Assembly (NCBI GenBank): GCA_023935145.1
Contig: CM043703.1
Span: 28,419,227-28,483,226 of the forward strand
Origin: Bretschneidera sinensis
Lineage: Eukaryota > Streptophyta > Magnoliopsida > Brassicales > Akaniaceae
Reading direction: 5' to 3'
Length of the DNA stretch: 64,000 nucleotides
Shown here: piece by piece, positions 11,151-22,532 of the stretch
How the letters are laid out: every line of letters begins with the position of its first letter
Numbering within the stretch: position 1 is the stretch's first letter
Position numbers and translations under genes: made by a program
Notes under the pieces: model-generated
Seen by the model: the letters and a program-made list of their open reading frames with translations, nothing else
What the model was told of the DNA's origin: nothing
Databases searched by the model: none

Positions 11151-12443
11151 TAAAATAAGATAGTTTGAGGGTATTTTATGTTCTCCCTGAAAGTTAAACT
11201 CCTCATATCCATATCTTGAACACTATATTCTTTCTGGAACATTCAACCCAGACATAATACGTTGATAACCAATTCTTTATCAAAATCGAATAAAGATCTA
11301 TCATATTTAAAGGTAATAAATTAACTTCATATGAATACTGGATGCAAAAGAATAGGTTGCATCAGGATCAACCAACATTGATATGTCCACATTTTCTATA
11401 TACAAAGCACTTCAAATTAGGACAATTCATGGATAAATATCTTATTTGATTACATTTATAACAAACTTCTGTTTCTCGATCATATATCAGATTACCACTT
11501 CCCCTTGGTAGCATACTTACTTCCTCTGCTATGACTCCTAGTTCCCATAACCTATCTCCAAATCTAAGGGTCCCACCGATAGTATTCTGAGCTACAGAAG
11601 TAATAATCATGTTTGCTCTGACTCTGTACTTTAGTTCCCTGTGACAAGGAATGCTTCCTTTGGGTGGTCTCCCATCCTACACACTCATACTAGTACCATC
11701 TCTAGGTTCTTGAAATCTAGACCTCTTCTGCCGATTCCTCCTACCTCTGATTTCCATCATATCCTTCTCAATCTAAAGTGCTATATCCACCAATCTGACA
11801 TAATTTATATGTCTCATGTAAGATAGTTTTGATCAAATCTTAAAACATAGTTCACCTATAAACCTCTTACACTTCTTCTCCTCTAGGTCTACCATTGACG
11901 AGACCACAAATTTGCTATCATACTGAGCCATAGTCAACACATTTGTCTCAAATAAATAAAATCTCTATCTTGTTGGGCTCTAAAGGTCTAAGAAAAGTAT
12001 TTATCAAGGAAAATCTCTTTAAACTTATTCCAGGTTAAAGGTCTATCAACATCTGCACTTACCCTTGGAAGAGTATCCTCTCATCATTCTAAAGCATCTC
12101 CTTCTAACTCAAAAGAAGCAAAGGCAACCATCTGCCTGTCAGTTACTGGTAAAATACCAAATAATCTCTCTATATATTTCTCCCAAAACTCAGGCTTAAA
12201 AGGATTCATAGATCCTTTAAACAACAAGGCATTCGACTTAATATATCTAACAAAACAATCTCTCTGTATCTCGTGCATAAACTCACTTTTTCACTTTTGA
12301 ACATTTACCATTACTGGATTTACAATAACCTTAGGCACTGCTCTAGCCTGTTCATCAAGTCTATATTATACGCTACCAACTCTATCATCTGTTACATTCA
12401 TTTTCTCAAGATCATGTGTAAGAGCTCATCTTAGCTCATCTCC
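11151..12443 (-). pseudogene. Element A gag and protease remnant
   Basis: The minus strand encodes a capsid fragment (MHEIQRDCFVRYIKSNALLF, 12278 downward, continuing as NPFKPEFWEKYIERLFGILP) and a zinc-knuckle region (11610-11368). In the knuckle the first CCHC has lost its histidine and the second reads CFVYRKCGHI. It matches element C gag at 52320-53270. The frame is broken many times. The upstream part of this gag is on the far side of the copia insertion (41989-42316). Confidence 0.75.
12368..12443. repeat. 76-bp duplication flanking the copia insertion, left copy
   Basis: This segment of element A gag is repeated at 41989-42064, on the other side of the copia element, with the same length and about five differences. 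Element C has it once (about 52185-52255). Ordinary copia integration duplicates about 5 bp, so this is abnormal. Confidence 0.85.
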
Positions 12444-12716
12444 TTCCCAAGAGGGGGGTGAATTGGGTTTTTAAAAACTTTTGCTAATTACTTGTAAGTT
12501 TATAAAAATAGTTAAATGCACAAGCATACAAACAAGTAATGTGCTTTAAGTAAAAGAGATTAAGGAAGAGAAAGTGCAAACTCAGTTCATAGTGGTTTGG
12601 CAATATCAGATTCGTTCCGACCCTACTTCCACTCTCTTCAAGGAACCTCCTTGAAGTGATCCACTAAAACTTTTAGTCGTACAACTTCACGGGTGTTGTA
12701 CAAACCTTACAACTGA

Positions 12717-12802
12717 TCCTTTCCTCTCGAAAGCTAATCCCATCCTTGCGAAAGCTAATCCCTTCCTCTCGGAAGCTAATCCCTTCCTTGCAGAAGCTTA
12801 TA
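12717..12802. repeat. ~21-bp minisatellite in the copia LTR, four units
   Basis: Four units of roughly 'cccttcctctcggaagctaat'. The partner LTR at 41054-41122 has three units, so copy number changed in one LTR after insertion. Confidence 0.85.
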
Positions 12803-13122
12803 AAGAAGTGTTTATTTCTAAACACTCTAAGAGTTATTGCAACTCTTTCCCCTTTACAATAAATGTTAGTTGCTGTAAAGTAAATGGTATAGAGATAGCA
12901 ATGAATGTTTTTACAAATGAACAATATCTCTCTTTCAAGAAAAAGCTTGAAGAATGGCTCAACAAAAAAAATTTCAAAGCTTTTGAGAATTAATGAGCAA
13001 ACTTATGAATTGAATGTGTAATCTTGTTGTTTTAAATACTCATTGAAGTGGGTTTATATAGATTTGAGTCAATATGGCCATTAGACACTGACTTGGTAGG
13101 TTTGGTGCATTAAATGCTCAAC

Positions 13123-13127
13123 TCCCA
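13123..13127. repeat. Target site duplication TCCCA, left copy
   Basis: TCCCA precedes the LTR start TGATAGG at 13128 and is repeated at 24413-24417. Confidence 0.93.
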
Positions 13128-15008
13128 TGATAGGAACACTTTGTGTTACGTTTTTAATGCCTTTCCTACCCTATTTGGCTTTGCAATTCTCTTAACTTTG
13201 TTATTTTGAGCTTAGTTTCTTTTCTTAGTATTTAAAAAGATTGTGAACGTGGGAATGGTAAAATAAGGCGCTAAAATGAGTTTTCCTAGTTACTTTAGGA
13301 AATCTAAGTGGATTAAGAAAATAGTCTTATCATTCTAAGAAACTTTTCTAATTATGGAAACTTTCCTTATCTATTATTTGCTGATTTCTTTGTAGGGTTC
13401 CACCTTGGAATTATTTGGATGATGTGTCAAAATACAAGAGAATATTGGAGTCCATTAGTGACATGGGTATGTCCAACCTAACATGGGCTTGCCGAACAAA
13501 AAAATCACATAATCTCTTGTCAATTAAGCAAGGTGCAAGGTCCAAGCCCAAAGTAGAGGAAGATTCGGATGCAACAGCCTACTGGATTTTGGCCCATCAT
13601 AACAGGCCCAAACAATATCATTTTTGAGACTTTCTTAGGTCCAAATTGAAGTTCAAGACGTCTTCTTTCCAGCCCAACAAGTTTCAGCTCATTTGGAGAT
13701 GTGTGGAAGAAGATATGACCGTTTGAATTCTACTAGTTGGGTCCTCCTGAAATTTCGGGATTGTATTCCTCTTTCTTACTTTTGGCCATTCCTTGATTCT
13801 TTGCATGTTTTAGGGATTGTTTCCTTGCATGTTTCATGGCTTGTTTTTAGCATTATTTTCTTGCTTTTCCTAAGCTTAGAGGGTTGTTCTAAGCTCTATA
13901 AATAGGGTGTTTGTAAGCTGAAAGAGATCATTTTTTCCCTTGGAACCATCTCTACTCAAAATTCAAGAAGCAAAAGGCTGAAACACTCCACCATTCCATC
14001 TCCAATTGTGAGCACATTAGGACTTTTCCAAAATGTGTTCTCCTTCATCTATCATCATAGCCGTGAGGTTCATCACCATTAACATCTCAAGCTTCCTTGA
14101 GTGTGTTCAAGAAGTGTACCCCTTACGGCTATTCTTTTTAATTGTTTCAGCCTTGGATTCTTATGTTAGAGATTATTATTAATTCAATGAGTTTGTTAAT
14201 TTTCAGATTTATTCTTTAATGTTTTTGAATTGTTCATGATATGTAGACATATTAATTCATTACATATGTTGAATTTTCAGTTCTGTTATATTGAAAACTT
14301 TGATATTGCAAATCATTGAAACCATAATCGCACTTTCGATCACCTAATTGATCTGGAGTATGATTTAAAGTGGTAAAAGCTATGAACAATAGCTAATGTT
14401 CTGGAAATTGCATGTTCTTTATCCATGGACTTTTTCATAGGAATAAGGAACATGTTATTGAATCATAATTCTTTTTGATCTTAATGATTTGTTTAAGTAA
14501 TTGTAAGGATGCGCTGAGTATTAACTTGATTGCTTAAACAAAATAACTAGCTGATGGACTTTTCCTAAGCTTAGTGATTATCTAAGAAGGAATTTATAAA
14601 GTGCATGATCTCTTTAGGCTTGCACTTTGATTCAATTCTGATATGTGATTGAGGTACGAATTTGTTGTCTACATTGAAACAATTTGATTAGTCATTTAAC
14701 AAACTTGATTTTCTGAATTGTGAGAGAAAATGATCAATTGTAAATAATTGTTCTTTAATTTCCTTAGTAAAATTAGTAAAAAGAAAAATCAGATCATGAA
14801 AACCCCCTAATCTTGTGTAATGTTAATAGATGTAGATTTATATTTGTTTATAAATTGCTAATTAAACCAATCAAATCATTTTTTTTATTATTTTTATGAC
14901 TCTTTAGTATAGAGTACCCGCAATCCCCGTCCAATAACGATACCCTACTAATCACTTTACTACAATCTTCTGCAGGGTTTGTTGATGACCGAAATAAACG
15001 GTCTATCA
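13128..15008 (+). repeat. 5' LTR of the Athila-type element
   Basis: It begins TGATAGGAACACTTTG and ends CGGTCTATCA, 1881 bp, nearly identical to 22533-24412. The short ORFs inside (13415-13627, 13693-13905) recur in the 3' LTR simply because the LTRs are identical. Transcription probably starts shortly after the TATA box at 13896. Confidence 0.95.
13896..13905 (+). promoter_or_regulatory. LTR TATA box
   Basis: CTATAAATAG, a textbook plant TATA element, about 770 bp into the LTR. An identical copy is at 23301-23310. Confidence 0.7.
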
Positions 15009-15010
15009 AA

Positions 15011-15030
15011 TGGCACCGTTGCCGGGGATT
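15011..15030 (+). promoter_or_regulatory. Primer-binding site, tRNA-Asp
   Basis: TGGCACCGTTGCCGGGGATT starts 2 bp after the LTR. It matches the complement of the tRNA-Asp(GTC) 3' end apart from one base in the body (A for G) and the final base. Confidence 0.88.
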
Positions 15031-15234
15031 GCAAAATCTCTATATTTTAGTGTCATTTAACTTGTTAATATTCTTCTTAACATATAATATAACTCGTGTT
15101 TTACTTGATTGCAATTTTAGCATGTGACTTCCTTAAAACCATTTATAACGTTTGTAAGGGAAGCTCATTATTATTTGTATTTCAAACTTTAACTTATATA
15201 TTGATTCCTTTGCTTTTGTTATTTAGGTCCATGA

Positions 15235-16683
15235 ATGTCAGCGGTTAGTAGAAAGACTCAAGAACTTAGAAAACGCTTGGCTTTACTAAAAGAAGTTGCA
15301 CTTTCTACAAATCAACCCCCACCTCACCAAGAAGGGAGGCTAGAGTCGGAGGAGTCAGATAATTTTTCACATCACTTGTTAGACGAGGAAGAAGACATAC
15401 CTGACTTAGAAGACGCAAGTAAGGAAGATGAAGTACCAATGGCTAAAACTATTAGGCAAATATCTTCTTCAACTGATGGGGGAGCTGCACCAACTTGTAT
15501 TACTTATCCAGAACCAGCAGTTGGCAAGATAGCTGAGTTCGAACTGAAGAGTGGGTTCTTGCACCATTTGCCCAAATTCCATGGGCTTACTAACGAAGAT
15601 CCTCACAAACATCTCAAGGAGTTCCAGTTTGTGTGTTCAAGTATGTGCCCACAAAATGCGGATCTCAACGTTCTGAAGCTAAAGTCATTCCCTTTTTCAC
15701 TTGAAGATAGGGCAAAGACTTGGTTGTTTGATCTACCCTCGGGTTACATCAACACATGGGAGAAGCTGATGACTGAGTTTCTGACTAAGTACTTCCCTGC
15801 CTCAAGGATTACTGCCTTGAGGAAGCAGATAGCTGGAATTGAGCAAAGGAAGGAAGAGGCGTTCTATGCCTACTATGAGAGATTCAAGAGCTTAATTGCA
15901 TCATGTCTTTCACATGGGATGAAAGAAGGGAATCTTCTCACTTACTTTTATGAAGGACTTCTCCCCCTCGAACGTTAATTGTTAGATGCTGCTGCCGGAG
16001 GTTCTTTTGTCGATAAGACACCTGATGTTGCTACGGAGTTACTCGCCCAACGTGCTCTTAATTATCAACAATACGAGGGAGTGTTAAACTCCACTCATGG
16101 GGTGAATGAGGTATCTTCTAACTCTGCTCTTGAGGAAAAAGTTAACAAAATGTCTACTCTTCTGTCTCAGGTACTGAACGTGAATGGAGCACAAGTACAA
16201 TAAGTTGCTCAAATCTGTGGTGTGTGTTGTACTCAAGGGCATCCAACTGACCAATGTCCCCAACTGATCAACAATGGAGGATGGGAGTCTCTTAACGCTG
16301 TTGGGTTTCAAGGTAATCAAGGTGGACAAAGGTACAACCCTTTCTCTAACACATATAACCCTGGGCTTAGAGATCACCCCAATTTTCGTTGGGCCAACAA
16401 TGATAATGTTCAGAACCCTCAAGGTCAAGGGCAAGTGTTTCCACGCCCTCCAGGTTTGTTTATGAGGCCTCAGGTACCTCAAAATTTTGTCCCTAATCCT
16501 ATTGTACCTACAAATTCTGTTGCTTCTAATTATGATGAAATTTTAAAGTCCCTTGCTCAAGGGCAACAGAATTTAACTACTGCTACTCAAGCTCTTGTTA
16601 CAGGTCAACACACACTAAGGATATTGCAGAGCTGAAGAAGCAATTGGGACAAGTGGTGGACTTCATGGGGAAGATAACGGAGA
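15235..16683 (+). pseudogene. Athila-type gag: capsid and zinc knuckle, with two nonsense codons
   Basis: The gag protein assembles the virus-like particle. The capsid part is clear: FHGLTNEDPHKHLKEF, then SFPFSLEDRAKTWL and FLTKYFPASR (about 15590-15810). A CCHC zinc knuckle (C-x2-C-x4-H-x4-C) spans 16216-16257. The frame is broken by TAA at 15976 and 16201; both sit where CAA (Gln) would fit, so a single C-to-T change explains each. At about 16614 a CA dinucleotide seems to be inserted, moving the frame; it is restored near 16780-16800. The start is the ATG at 15235. Another ATG at 15231 overlaps it out of frame and closes after five codons. The frame is continuous with pol, as in a single gag-pol polyprotein. 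Confidence 0.85.
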
Positions 16684-19600
16684 GTGGAAAATTGCCTAGC
16701 AACACTGTTCCCAACCCAATTATCGAGCAAGCTAAAGTTGTTACCACAAGGAGTGGCGAGACCATTGTGGATGTTCTTAAAACAGAAGAAAGCCAAAGTG
16801 ACCCACCATGAGGAAGAGGATGTTGTGAGCACCAAGAACGAAATACAGAAAGATCCCACCACCACAATGGCGGAAATGATTTGTCCTCCATCATCTGAGA
16901 ATGCTTTAAAACCTCAAGGTAATGAACAAAACCCTAAACACTCTTTTGATTCTAATCCTTTTGCTCGTGTACCTTTTCCTAGTAGGTTTGCCAAAACCAA
17001 GAAGGATGAATCTGATCAGGCCATCTTAGAGATTTTTAAGAAGGTACAAGTCAACATGCCTTTGATTGAGTGCTTGAAGCAAGTGCCAAGATATGCCAAG
17101 TTTCTGAAGGAGCTTTGCACTACAAGGAGGCAGACTCGTGAGAAGGAGGTGGTGAAGTTGAATGAGACAGTCTCTGCTGTCATCCAAAGGAAATTGCCAC
17201 CAAAGCTTAAGGATCCAGGGAGTTTTTCTGTTCCTTGTGTGATTGTTACCAACAAATTTGATAATGTCATGCTAGACTTAGGAGCTTCAATTAATGTGAT
17301 GCCTTATAGTCTTTATGCTTCTTTAGAGCTAGGTGCACTTAAAAGTGATAATGTTGTTATCCAATTGGCTGATCGATCTAATAAGTATCCTAAAGGATAC
17401 GTTGAAGATGTTCTTGTGCAAGTAAATCAACTCATTTTTCCTGCAGACTTCTATATCATTGATATGGAAGATTCTCCCCTAAATTCTACTCCGTTGCTTT
17501 TAGGGCGCCCATTCATGAGGACCGCAAGAACAAAGATCGATGTTTATGAGGGAACTCTAACCATGGAATTTGATAATGAAGTTATACGCTTCAACATCTT
17601 TGAAGCCATGAGGTATCCATTGACTGACATTAAACCCTGTTTTTCTATTGATGATATTAACTCACTTGCGCAGAGATTTTTGGAAGCAATGGAAGAGGAT
17701 GAGTTGAAAGTAACACTCTCTCAAGGAGTTGGTTATACTGAGAATGGAGAATCCATTTCTAGGGCTGAGTTAGAAAAGGCTGAAGAGCCCATTGTGATCA
17801 AAACCGTAGCCTCCCTTGAGGCCCGACCCATATTACCAAGGTCTATTCCTCCTTTGTCCTTTCCTATTTCCACTAACAAAATTTTACCTTCAGTGATACA
17901 GGCCCCTACACTTGAGCTTAAGGTTTTGCCAGATCACTTGAAGTATGTCTTTTTGGGGGACAAGGAGACGCTACCTGTTATTATATCCTCGAAGTTGGAG
18001 GAGGACCAAGAAAAGAAGCTTGTGGACGTTCTAAAGAAGTACAAGACCGCCATTGGTTGGACTTTGGCAGATATCAAGGGAATTAGCCCAACCATGTGCG
18101 TCCATAGGATCCTGTTGGAGGATGGTGCCAAACCCACCAGAGATGCCCAGAGACGCCTACATCCACCTATGATGAAGGTTGTGCAAGATGAGGTAATTAA
18201 GTTACTTGATTGTGGCGTTATTTACCCTATTTCAGATAGCAAGTGGGTGTCTCCTGTTCAAGTTGTGCCAAAGAAGTCAGGAGTTACTGTGGTAAAGAAT
18301 GAGGAGAATGAGCTTGTACCTCAAAGAGTGGTAACTGGTTATCGAGTTTGCATAGACTATAGGAAGCTCAATGCTTCAACAAGAAAGGACCATTTCCCTC
18401 TACCCTTCATCGATCAGATGCTCGAGAGGTTAGCTGGTTATCCTTTTTATTGTTTTTTGGATGGATATAGTGGGTACAACCAGATCTATATAGCGCAAGA
18501 GGACCAAGAGAAGACCACCTTCACTTGCCCTTTTGGCACTTATGCCTACAGACGTATGCCATTCGGATTGTGCAATGCACCAGGTACGTTTCAACGTTGT
18601 ATGCTCTCCATTTTCTCTGAATACATCGAGAATATCATTGAGGTCTTTATGGATGATTTTAGTGTCTTTGGTAGAGATTTTGATGCATGCTTAGGAAATT
18701 TGGAACTTATTCTGAAACGTTGTGTTGAAACAAACTTGGTTCTAAATTGGGAAAAATGTCACTTCATGGTGACTCAAGGGATTGTTTTAGGACATATCAT
18801 ATCTGCTAGGGGGATTGAGGTTGATAAATCTAAGGTAGATCTTGTGCGTTACTTACCCTCTCCCACTTGTGTGAGAGAGGTTCGTTCATTTCTTGGTCAT
18901 GCAGGATTTTACAAGAGGTTTATCAAGGATTTCTCCAATGTATCAAGGTCCTTGTGCCGTTTACTTCAGAAGGACACTCTCTTTGAGTTTGATGAGGAGT
19001 GCAAGAAAGCTTTTGAGAAGCTGAAGGAGTTATTGACTACTGCTCCCATCATGTCTCCACCTAATTGGTCCTTACCTTTTGAATTGATGTGTGACGCCTC
19101 AGATTACGCCGTTGGGGCTGTTTTGGGACAAAGAATGGACAAGAAGCCCTATGACATCTACTATGCCTCTAGGACACTCAATGATGCTCAACTAAACTAT
19201 TCCACAACTGAAAAAGAGCTCCTTGCTGTTGTTTTTGCCTTAGATAAATTTCACTCTTATTTACTTCAAACTAAAGTTGTTGTTTATACTGATCATGCAG
19301 CTTTGAAGTATCTGATGACAAAGAAGGAGGCCAAACCGAGACTGATTAGATGGGTGCTTTTGCTTCAAGAATTTGATTTGGAGATCAAGGACAAAAAGGG
19401 GAGTGAAAACTTGGTAGCTGACCATTTGAGCAGACTTGTTCATGAGGAGGACGTCCTACCCCTGCAAGAATCATTCCCAGATGAGCAGCTCTTTGGGATT
19501 GAGGTAAGTGAGCCTTGGTATGCTGATATTGTGAATTATTTAGTTACTAGACAATTTCCTGACACTTTACCTCGTTCTAATAAAGAAAAACTTAAGCATA

Positions 19601-20814
19601 TGGCTAGGCATTACATATGGGATGAACCTTATTTGTGGAAACATTGTAGTGATCAAATCATTAGGAGGTGTGTCCCTGAATCTGAGCATAAATCGATACT
19701 TGCCTTTTGTCATTCTGAGTCTTGTGGTGGACACTTTGGTGCTCGTAGGACAGCCCGTAAGGTATTAGATTGTGGTTTTTTCTGGCCTTCTATTTTTAAG
19801 GATGCATACTTGTATTGCATGACTTGTGACAGGTGCCAGAGGACAGGTAATTTAGGCTCTAGGGATCAGATGCCCATGGCCCATATTATAACTGTTGAGA
19901 TTTTCGATGTTTGGGGCGTTGATTTCATGGGGCCGTTTCCTTCATCTAACGGGTTTCTTTACATTCTTTTGGCTTTTGATTATGTGTCTAAGTGGGTGGA
20001 GGCTAAAGCCACCAGAACTAATGACTCTAAAGTTGTTGTAGATTTCTTGAGATCTAACATATTTGCTAGGTTTGGAATGCCTCGTGTGATTATTAGTGAT
20101 GGTGGATTACACTTCTGCAACCGTACAATTGAGGCCCTGCTCAAGAAGTACAAAGTGACTCATAAGGTGGCAACGCCTTATCATCCTCAGACGAGTGGAC
20201 AAGCAGAGGTCTCAAATCGTGAGATTAAGGGGATTTTGGAGAAGACTGTGGGCCCTACACGAAAGGATTGGAGCAAAAGACTTGATGATGCACTTTGGGC
20301 TTATAGGACAGCTTATAAGACGCCAATTGGGATGTCTCCATTCAGACTTGTCTATGGTAAAGCGTGTCACTTACCAGTTGAGCTTGAGCATAGGGCATGG
20401 TGGGCTGTTAAGTCTTTCAACATGGACATTGATGAGGCTGGTTTACATAGAAAACTCCAACTGAATGAACTTGAGGAAATCAGAAACGAGGCATATGATA
20501 GTGCATGGATCTACAAGGAGAAAACTAGAATTTTTCATGATAAGATGATCCGTGGCAAGGCCCTTGTTGTGGGCCAAAAAGTTCTTCTCTTCCATTCTAG
20601 ACTTAAACTTTTTCCTGGTAAGTTACGTTCTAGATGGGTGGGTCCATTCATTGTCACTAATATTTTTCCTCATGGTGCTATGCATATAAAAAGTGAAAAA
20701 ACTGGAAATGAATTCAAGGTGAATGGTCATCGCTTGAAACCTTACTATGAGGCTTTTGAGGAGCACACTGTGGAGGATGTACCCCTCCTAGAGGTGCCAC
20801 TCACAAAGGACTAA
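16684..20814 (+). CDS. Athila-type pol polyprotein: PR-RT-RNase H-INT
   Basis: An uninterrupted frame of 1376 codons. The first ~35 residues are a shifted reading of gag; real pol sequence begins near 16790, in frame with gag. Protease: DLGAS at 17275-17289 (residue 198), with Leu where Ser/Thr is usual. [12 protein letters not shown], then FMDD at 18646-18657 (residues 655-658). RNase H: catalytic Asp in [10 protein letters not shown] (residue 804) and TDHAALKYL. Integrase: HHCC zinc finger (about 19709-19840), then Asp1080, Asp1139 and Glu1175 with D-58-D-35-E spacing. The C-terminus has the gypsy GPF.V-type fold ([12 protein letters not shown]) and no chromodomain. All catalytic residues except the odd protease triad are present. 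It copies element RNA and integrates the cDNA in the nucleus. Confidence 0.93.
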   Translation: MENCLATLFPTQLSSKLKLLPQGVARPLWMFLKQKKAKVTHHEEEDVVSTKNEIQKDPTTTMAEMICPPSSENALKPQGNEQNPKHSFDSNPFARVPFPSRFAKTKKDESDQAILEIFKKVQVNMPLIECLKQVPRYAKFLKELCTTRRQTREKEVVKLNETVSAVIQRKLPPKLKDPGSFSVPCVIVTNKFDNVMLDLGASINVMPYSLYASLELGALKSDNVVIQLADRSNKYPKGYVEDVLVQVNQLIFPADFYIIDMEDSPLNSTPLLLGRPFMRTARTKIDVYEGTLTMEFDNEVIRFNIFEAMRYPLTDIKPCFSIDDINSLAQRFLEAMEEDELKVTLSQGVGYTENGESISRAELEKAEEPIVIKTVASLEARPILPRSIPPLSFPISTNKILPSVIQAPTLELKVLPDHLKYVFLGDKETLPVIISSKLEEDQEKKLVDVLKKYKTAIGWTLADIKGISPTMCVHRILLEDGAKPTRDAQRRLHPPMMKVVQDEVIKLLDCGVIYPISDSKWVSPVQVVPKKSGVTVVKNEENELVPQRVVTGYRVCIDYRKLNASTRKDHFPLPFIDQMLERLAGYPFYCFLDGYSGYNQIYIAQEDQEKTTFTCPFGTYAYRRMPFGLCNAPGTFQRCMLSIFSEYIENIIEVFMDDFSVFGRDFDACLGNLELILKRCVETNLVLNWEKCHFMVTQGIVLGHIISARGIEVDKSKVDLVRYLPSPTCVREVRSFLGHAGFYKRFIKDFSNVSRSLCRLLQKDTLFEFDEECKKAFEKLKELLTTAPIMSPPNWSLPFELMCDASDYAVGAVLGQRMDKKPYDIYYASRTLNDAQLNYSTTEKELLAVVFALDKFHSYLLQTKVVVYTDHAALKYLMTKKEAKPRLIRWVLLLQEFDLEIKDKKGSENLVADHLSRLVHEEDVLPLQESFPDEQLFGIEVSEPWYADIVNYLVTRQFPDTLPRSNKEKLKHMARHYIWDEPYLWKHCSDQIIRRCVPESEHKSILAFCHSESCGGHFGARRTARKVLDCGFFWPSIFKDAYLYCMTCDRCQRTGNLGSRDQMPMAHIITVEIFDVWGVDFMGPFPSSNGFLYILLAFDYVSKWVEAKATRTNDSKVVVDFLRSNIFARFGMPRVIISDGGLHFCNRTIEALLKKYKVTHKVATPYHPQTSGQAEVSNREIKGILEKTVGPTRKDWSKRLDDALWAYRTAYKTPIGMSPFRLVYGKACHLPVELEHRAWWAVKSFNMDIDEAGLHRKLQLNELEEIRNEAYDSAWIYKEKTRIFHDKMIRGKALVVGQKVLLFHSRLKLFPGKLRSRWVGPFIVTNIFPHGAMHIKSEKTGNEFKVNGHRLKPYYEAFEEHTVEDVPLLEVPLTKD

Positions 20815-22532
20815 AAACGAGGTACAAAGTCTAGGCTGAAAGACTGTAAACATTAAAGCGCTGCTTGGGAGGTAACCCAATTCAACCGAAGCTGTGGAGG
20901 AGTCATTAACACAGATTTGCATTCTCTTTCTCTCTTCCATTTACGTTGGTTGATCTTTATATGTTATTTGTTTTGTGTGATTTTCGTAAATACCTTACCC
21001 ATGTTTATATTCTATATTACATGCTTATTCTGATATACATTGAGGACAATGTACGATTTAAGTGTGGGAGAGGGATTTACATCTTTTTGAGTCATATCAT
21101 TGCTTTTTAGGTTTTAGGACCTCTTCCAACTCAATGATGAAACTGACTCTTAATGGTTTTTAAAGAGTTTGAGCATACTTTTAAAGATAAAACAAGAAAT
21201 GGAGTTAATTTGCTTATATTGTAGTCATACTTGGAAATTGAAATTTTGATGCACATTAGCCTTGATTTGAGTAATCTGTTGCCTTAGAGTGAAGCATGGA
21301 GACATATTGAATGATACTTGCATAATCCCACAATATTTGTGAGTTTTTTTAGCCTTATAATTGTTTCATTATGCATATCAATTCAAATTCTCTTCTGAGT
21401 GCATCTTGTGAATATAATGTTTTCTAGAACTTGCTTTTAAACCACTTGAGACGATCGTACATGTTCAGATTTGGAGAAGGCCGAGGCAAATTAGGATTTT
21501 ACCACCATGACTAAATAGCCTTTAACCTGATCATGATTTGACCCCTAGATACCATTTTGAGCCTGAATTAGCTTATTTTCTTCATTAACCCACATTCATT
21601 TACCCTTACGAACTTAAACACTTTACCTACCCTTTTTCCTTAGAACTAGGGAGCTTGGATCTTGTATAATTGATTTGTAATGTGGAGATGGTGGAAAAGC
21701 ATAAGTGTGGGGGAATTTCATATGGTTCTAAGGTGGTTGTTTCGGAAAAAAAAAAAAACAAAAAACAAAAAAAAAAAAGAAGATAAAAGGAGTAATAGGA
21801 AAAAAAAAATTGTTGTGTTTCAAAAAAATACAAGTTCTGAAGAATTGGGAGAATTATGAGTCTTTAAAGCAAGTTGAAAGCCAAAGTGATTAAATCCACC
21901 CTATTGTGATGGAAACGTGGTACTTAATAATGATGATCTATTTATGACGTTATTGAATGCTTTCTAGTTCTAAGGAAATTTTGTGACATCCTTTCTCTTC
22001 TTTCTTATGAAACCTTGACCCTTTAGGCCCATTATAACCCTTTCAAAGACCTCCTAATCCTTTGATGTTCTGTTTTTTATGTGGAGAGTGGGTGCACAAG
22101 CAAGCCTATGGTTTAAACTGTTTTCACAAATGATTGAGTAATTAGTATAGCTAGCACCACATTTAAATGAGTGAAAACCAGAGTGATGTATTGTGAGAAG
22201 TAAAATTTGATACTATTTGTGCATTAACTCGAGGGTGGCATATTACACTTACTCTTTGCTGATTATTCACACACAAACGCTCAAAGTACGAATGTTATAT
22301 AATCTTAATAACTCCGTAGCTTGTTTATTTGAGGTAAACTTGTGCTCTCCGTACTTTATTATGCCATATTGCCTAAGGGATCTCTGAGACATAAGTTGGA
22401 AGGATTAGAGTCATTTAATTTTTGTTATGTCATTGTGGTGTCATTTAGTTTATGTTGTTTCTCTTGAGATTCTACTAGGTTACATATTGTTGTTTTGCTA
22501 AGGGACTAGCCAAAGCTAAGTGTGGGGGAATT
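20815..22532 (+). other. Non-coding 3' region of the Athila-type element
   Basis: 1.7 kb between pol and the 3' LTR with no env-like ORF. It contains an A-rich stretch (21745-21810) and three related G-rich tracts: AAGTGTGGGAGAGGGA near 21059-21074, then AAGTGTGGGGGAATTT at 21703-21718 and at 22518-22533. The last abuts the LTR and is the functional polypurine tract; the others are upstream copies. Confidence 0.75.
22518..22532 (+). promoter_or_regulatory. Polypurine tract
   Basis: AAGTGTGGGGGAATT directly before the 3' LTR, preceded by TTTTGCTAAGGGACTAGC at 22493-22510. That block is also found before the tract of the element at 835-6508. Confidence 0.82.

Larger units (their letters stand above)
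12444..13127 (-). repeat. Copia 3' LTR, R/U5 part, end-truncated
   Basis: It matches 40790-41456 of the 5' LTR. The outermost ~16 bases present at 40774-40789 (TGTAGACTGAGGTTCC) are missing, so the LTR begins abruptly at 'ttcccaagagg'. A TATA-like sequence lies at 13056-13066 (minus CTATATAAA). It is interrupted at 13128 by the Athila-type element. Confidence 0.85.

Noticed and set aside
13415..13905. Two 70-codon ORFs repeated at 22820-23310
   Set aside because: They are within the LTRs of a young element; identity reflects LTR identity, and they lie upstream of or across the TATA box.
20815..22532. Search for an env-like ORF after Athila-type pol
   Set aside because: No open frame of useful length, signal peptide or membrane segment was seen in this stretch on the element's strand.
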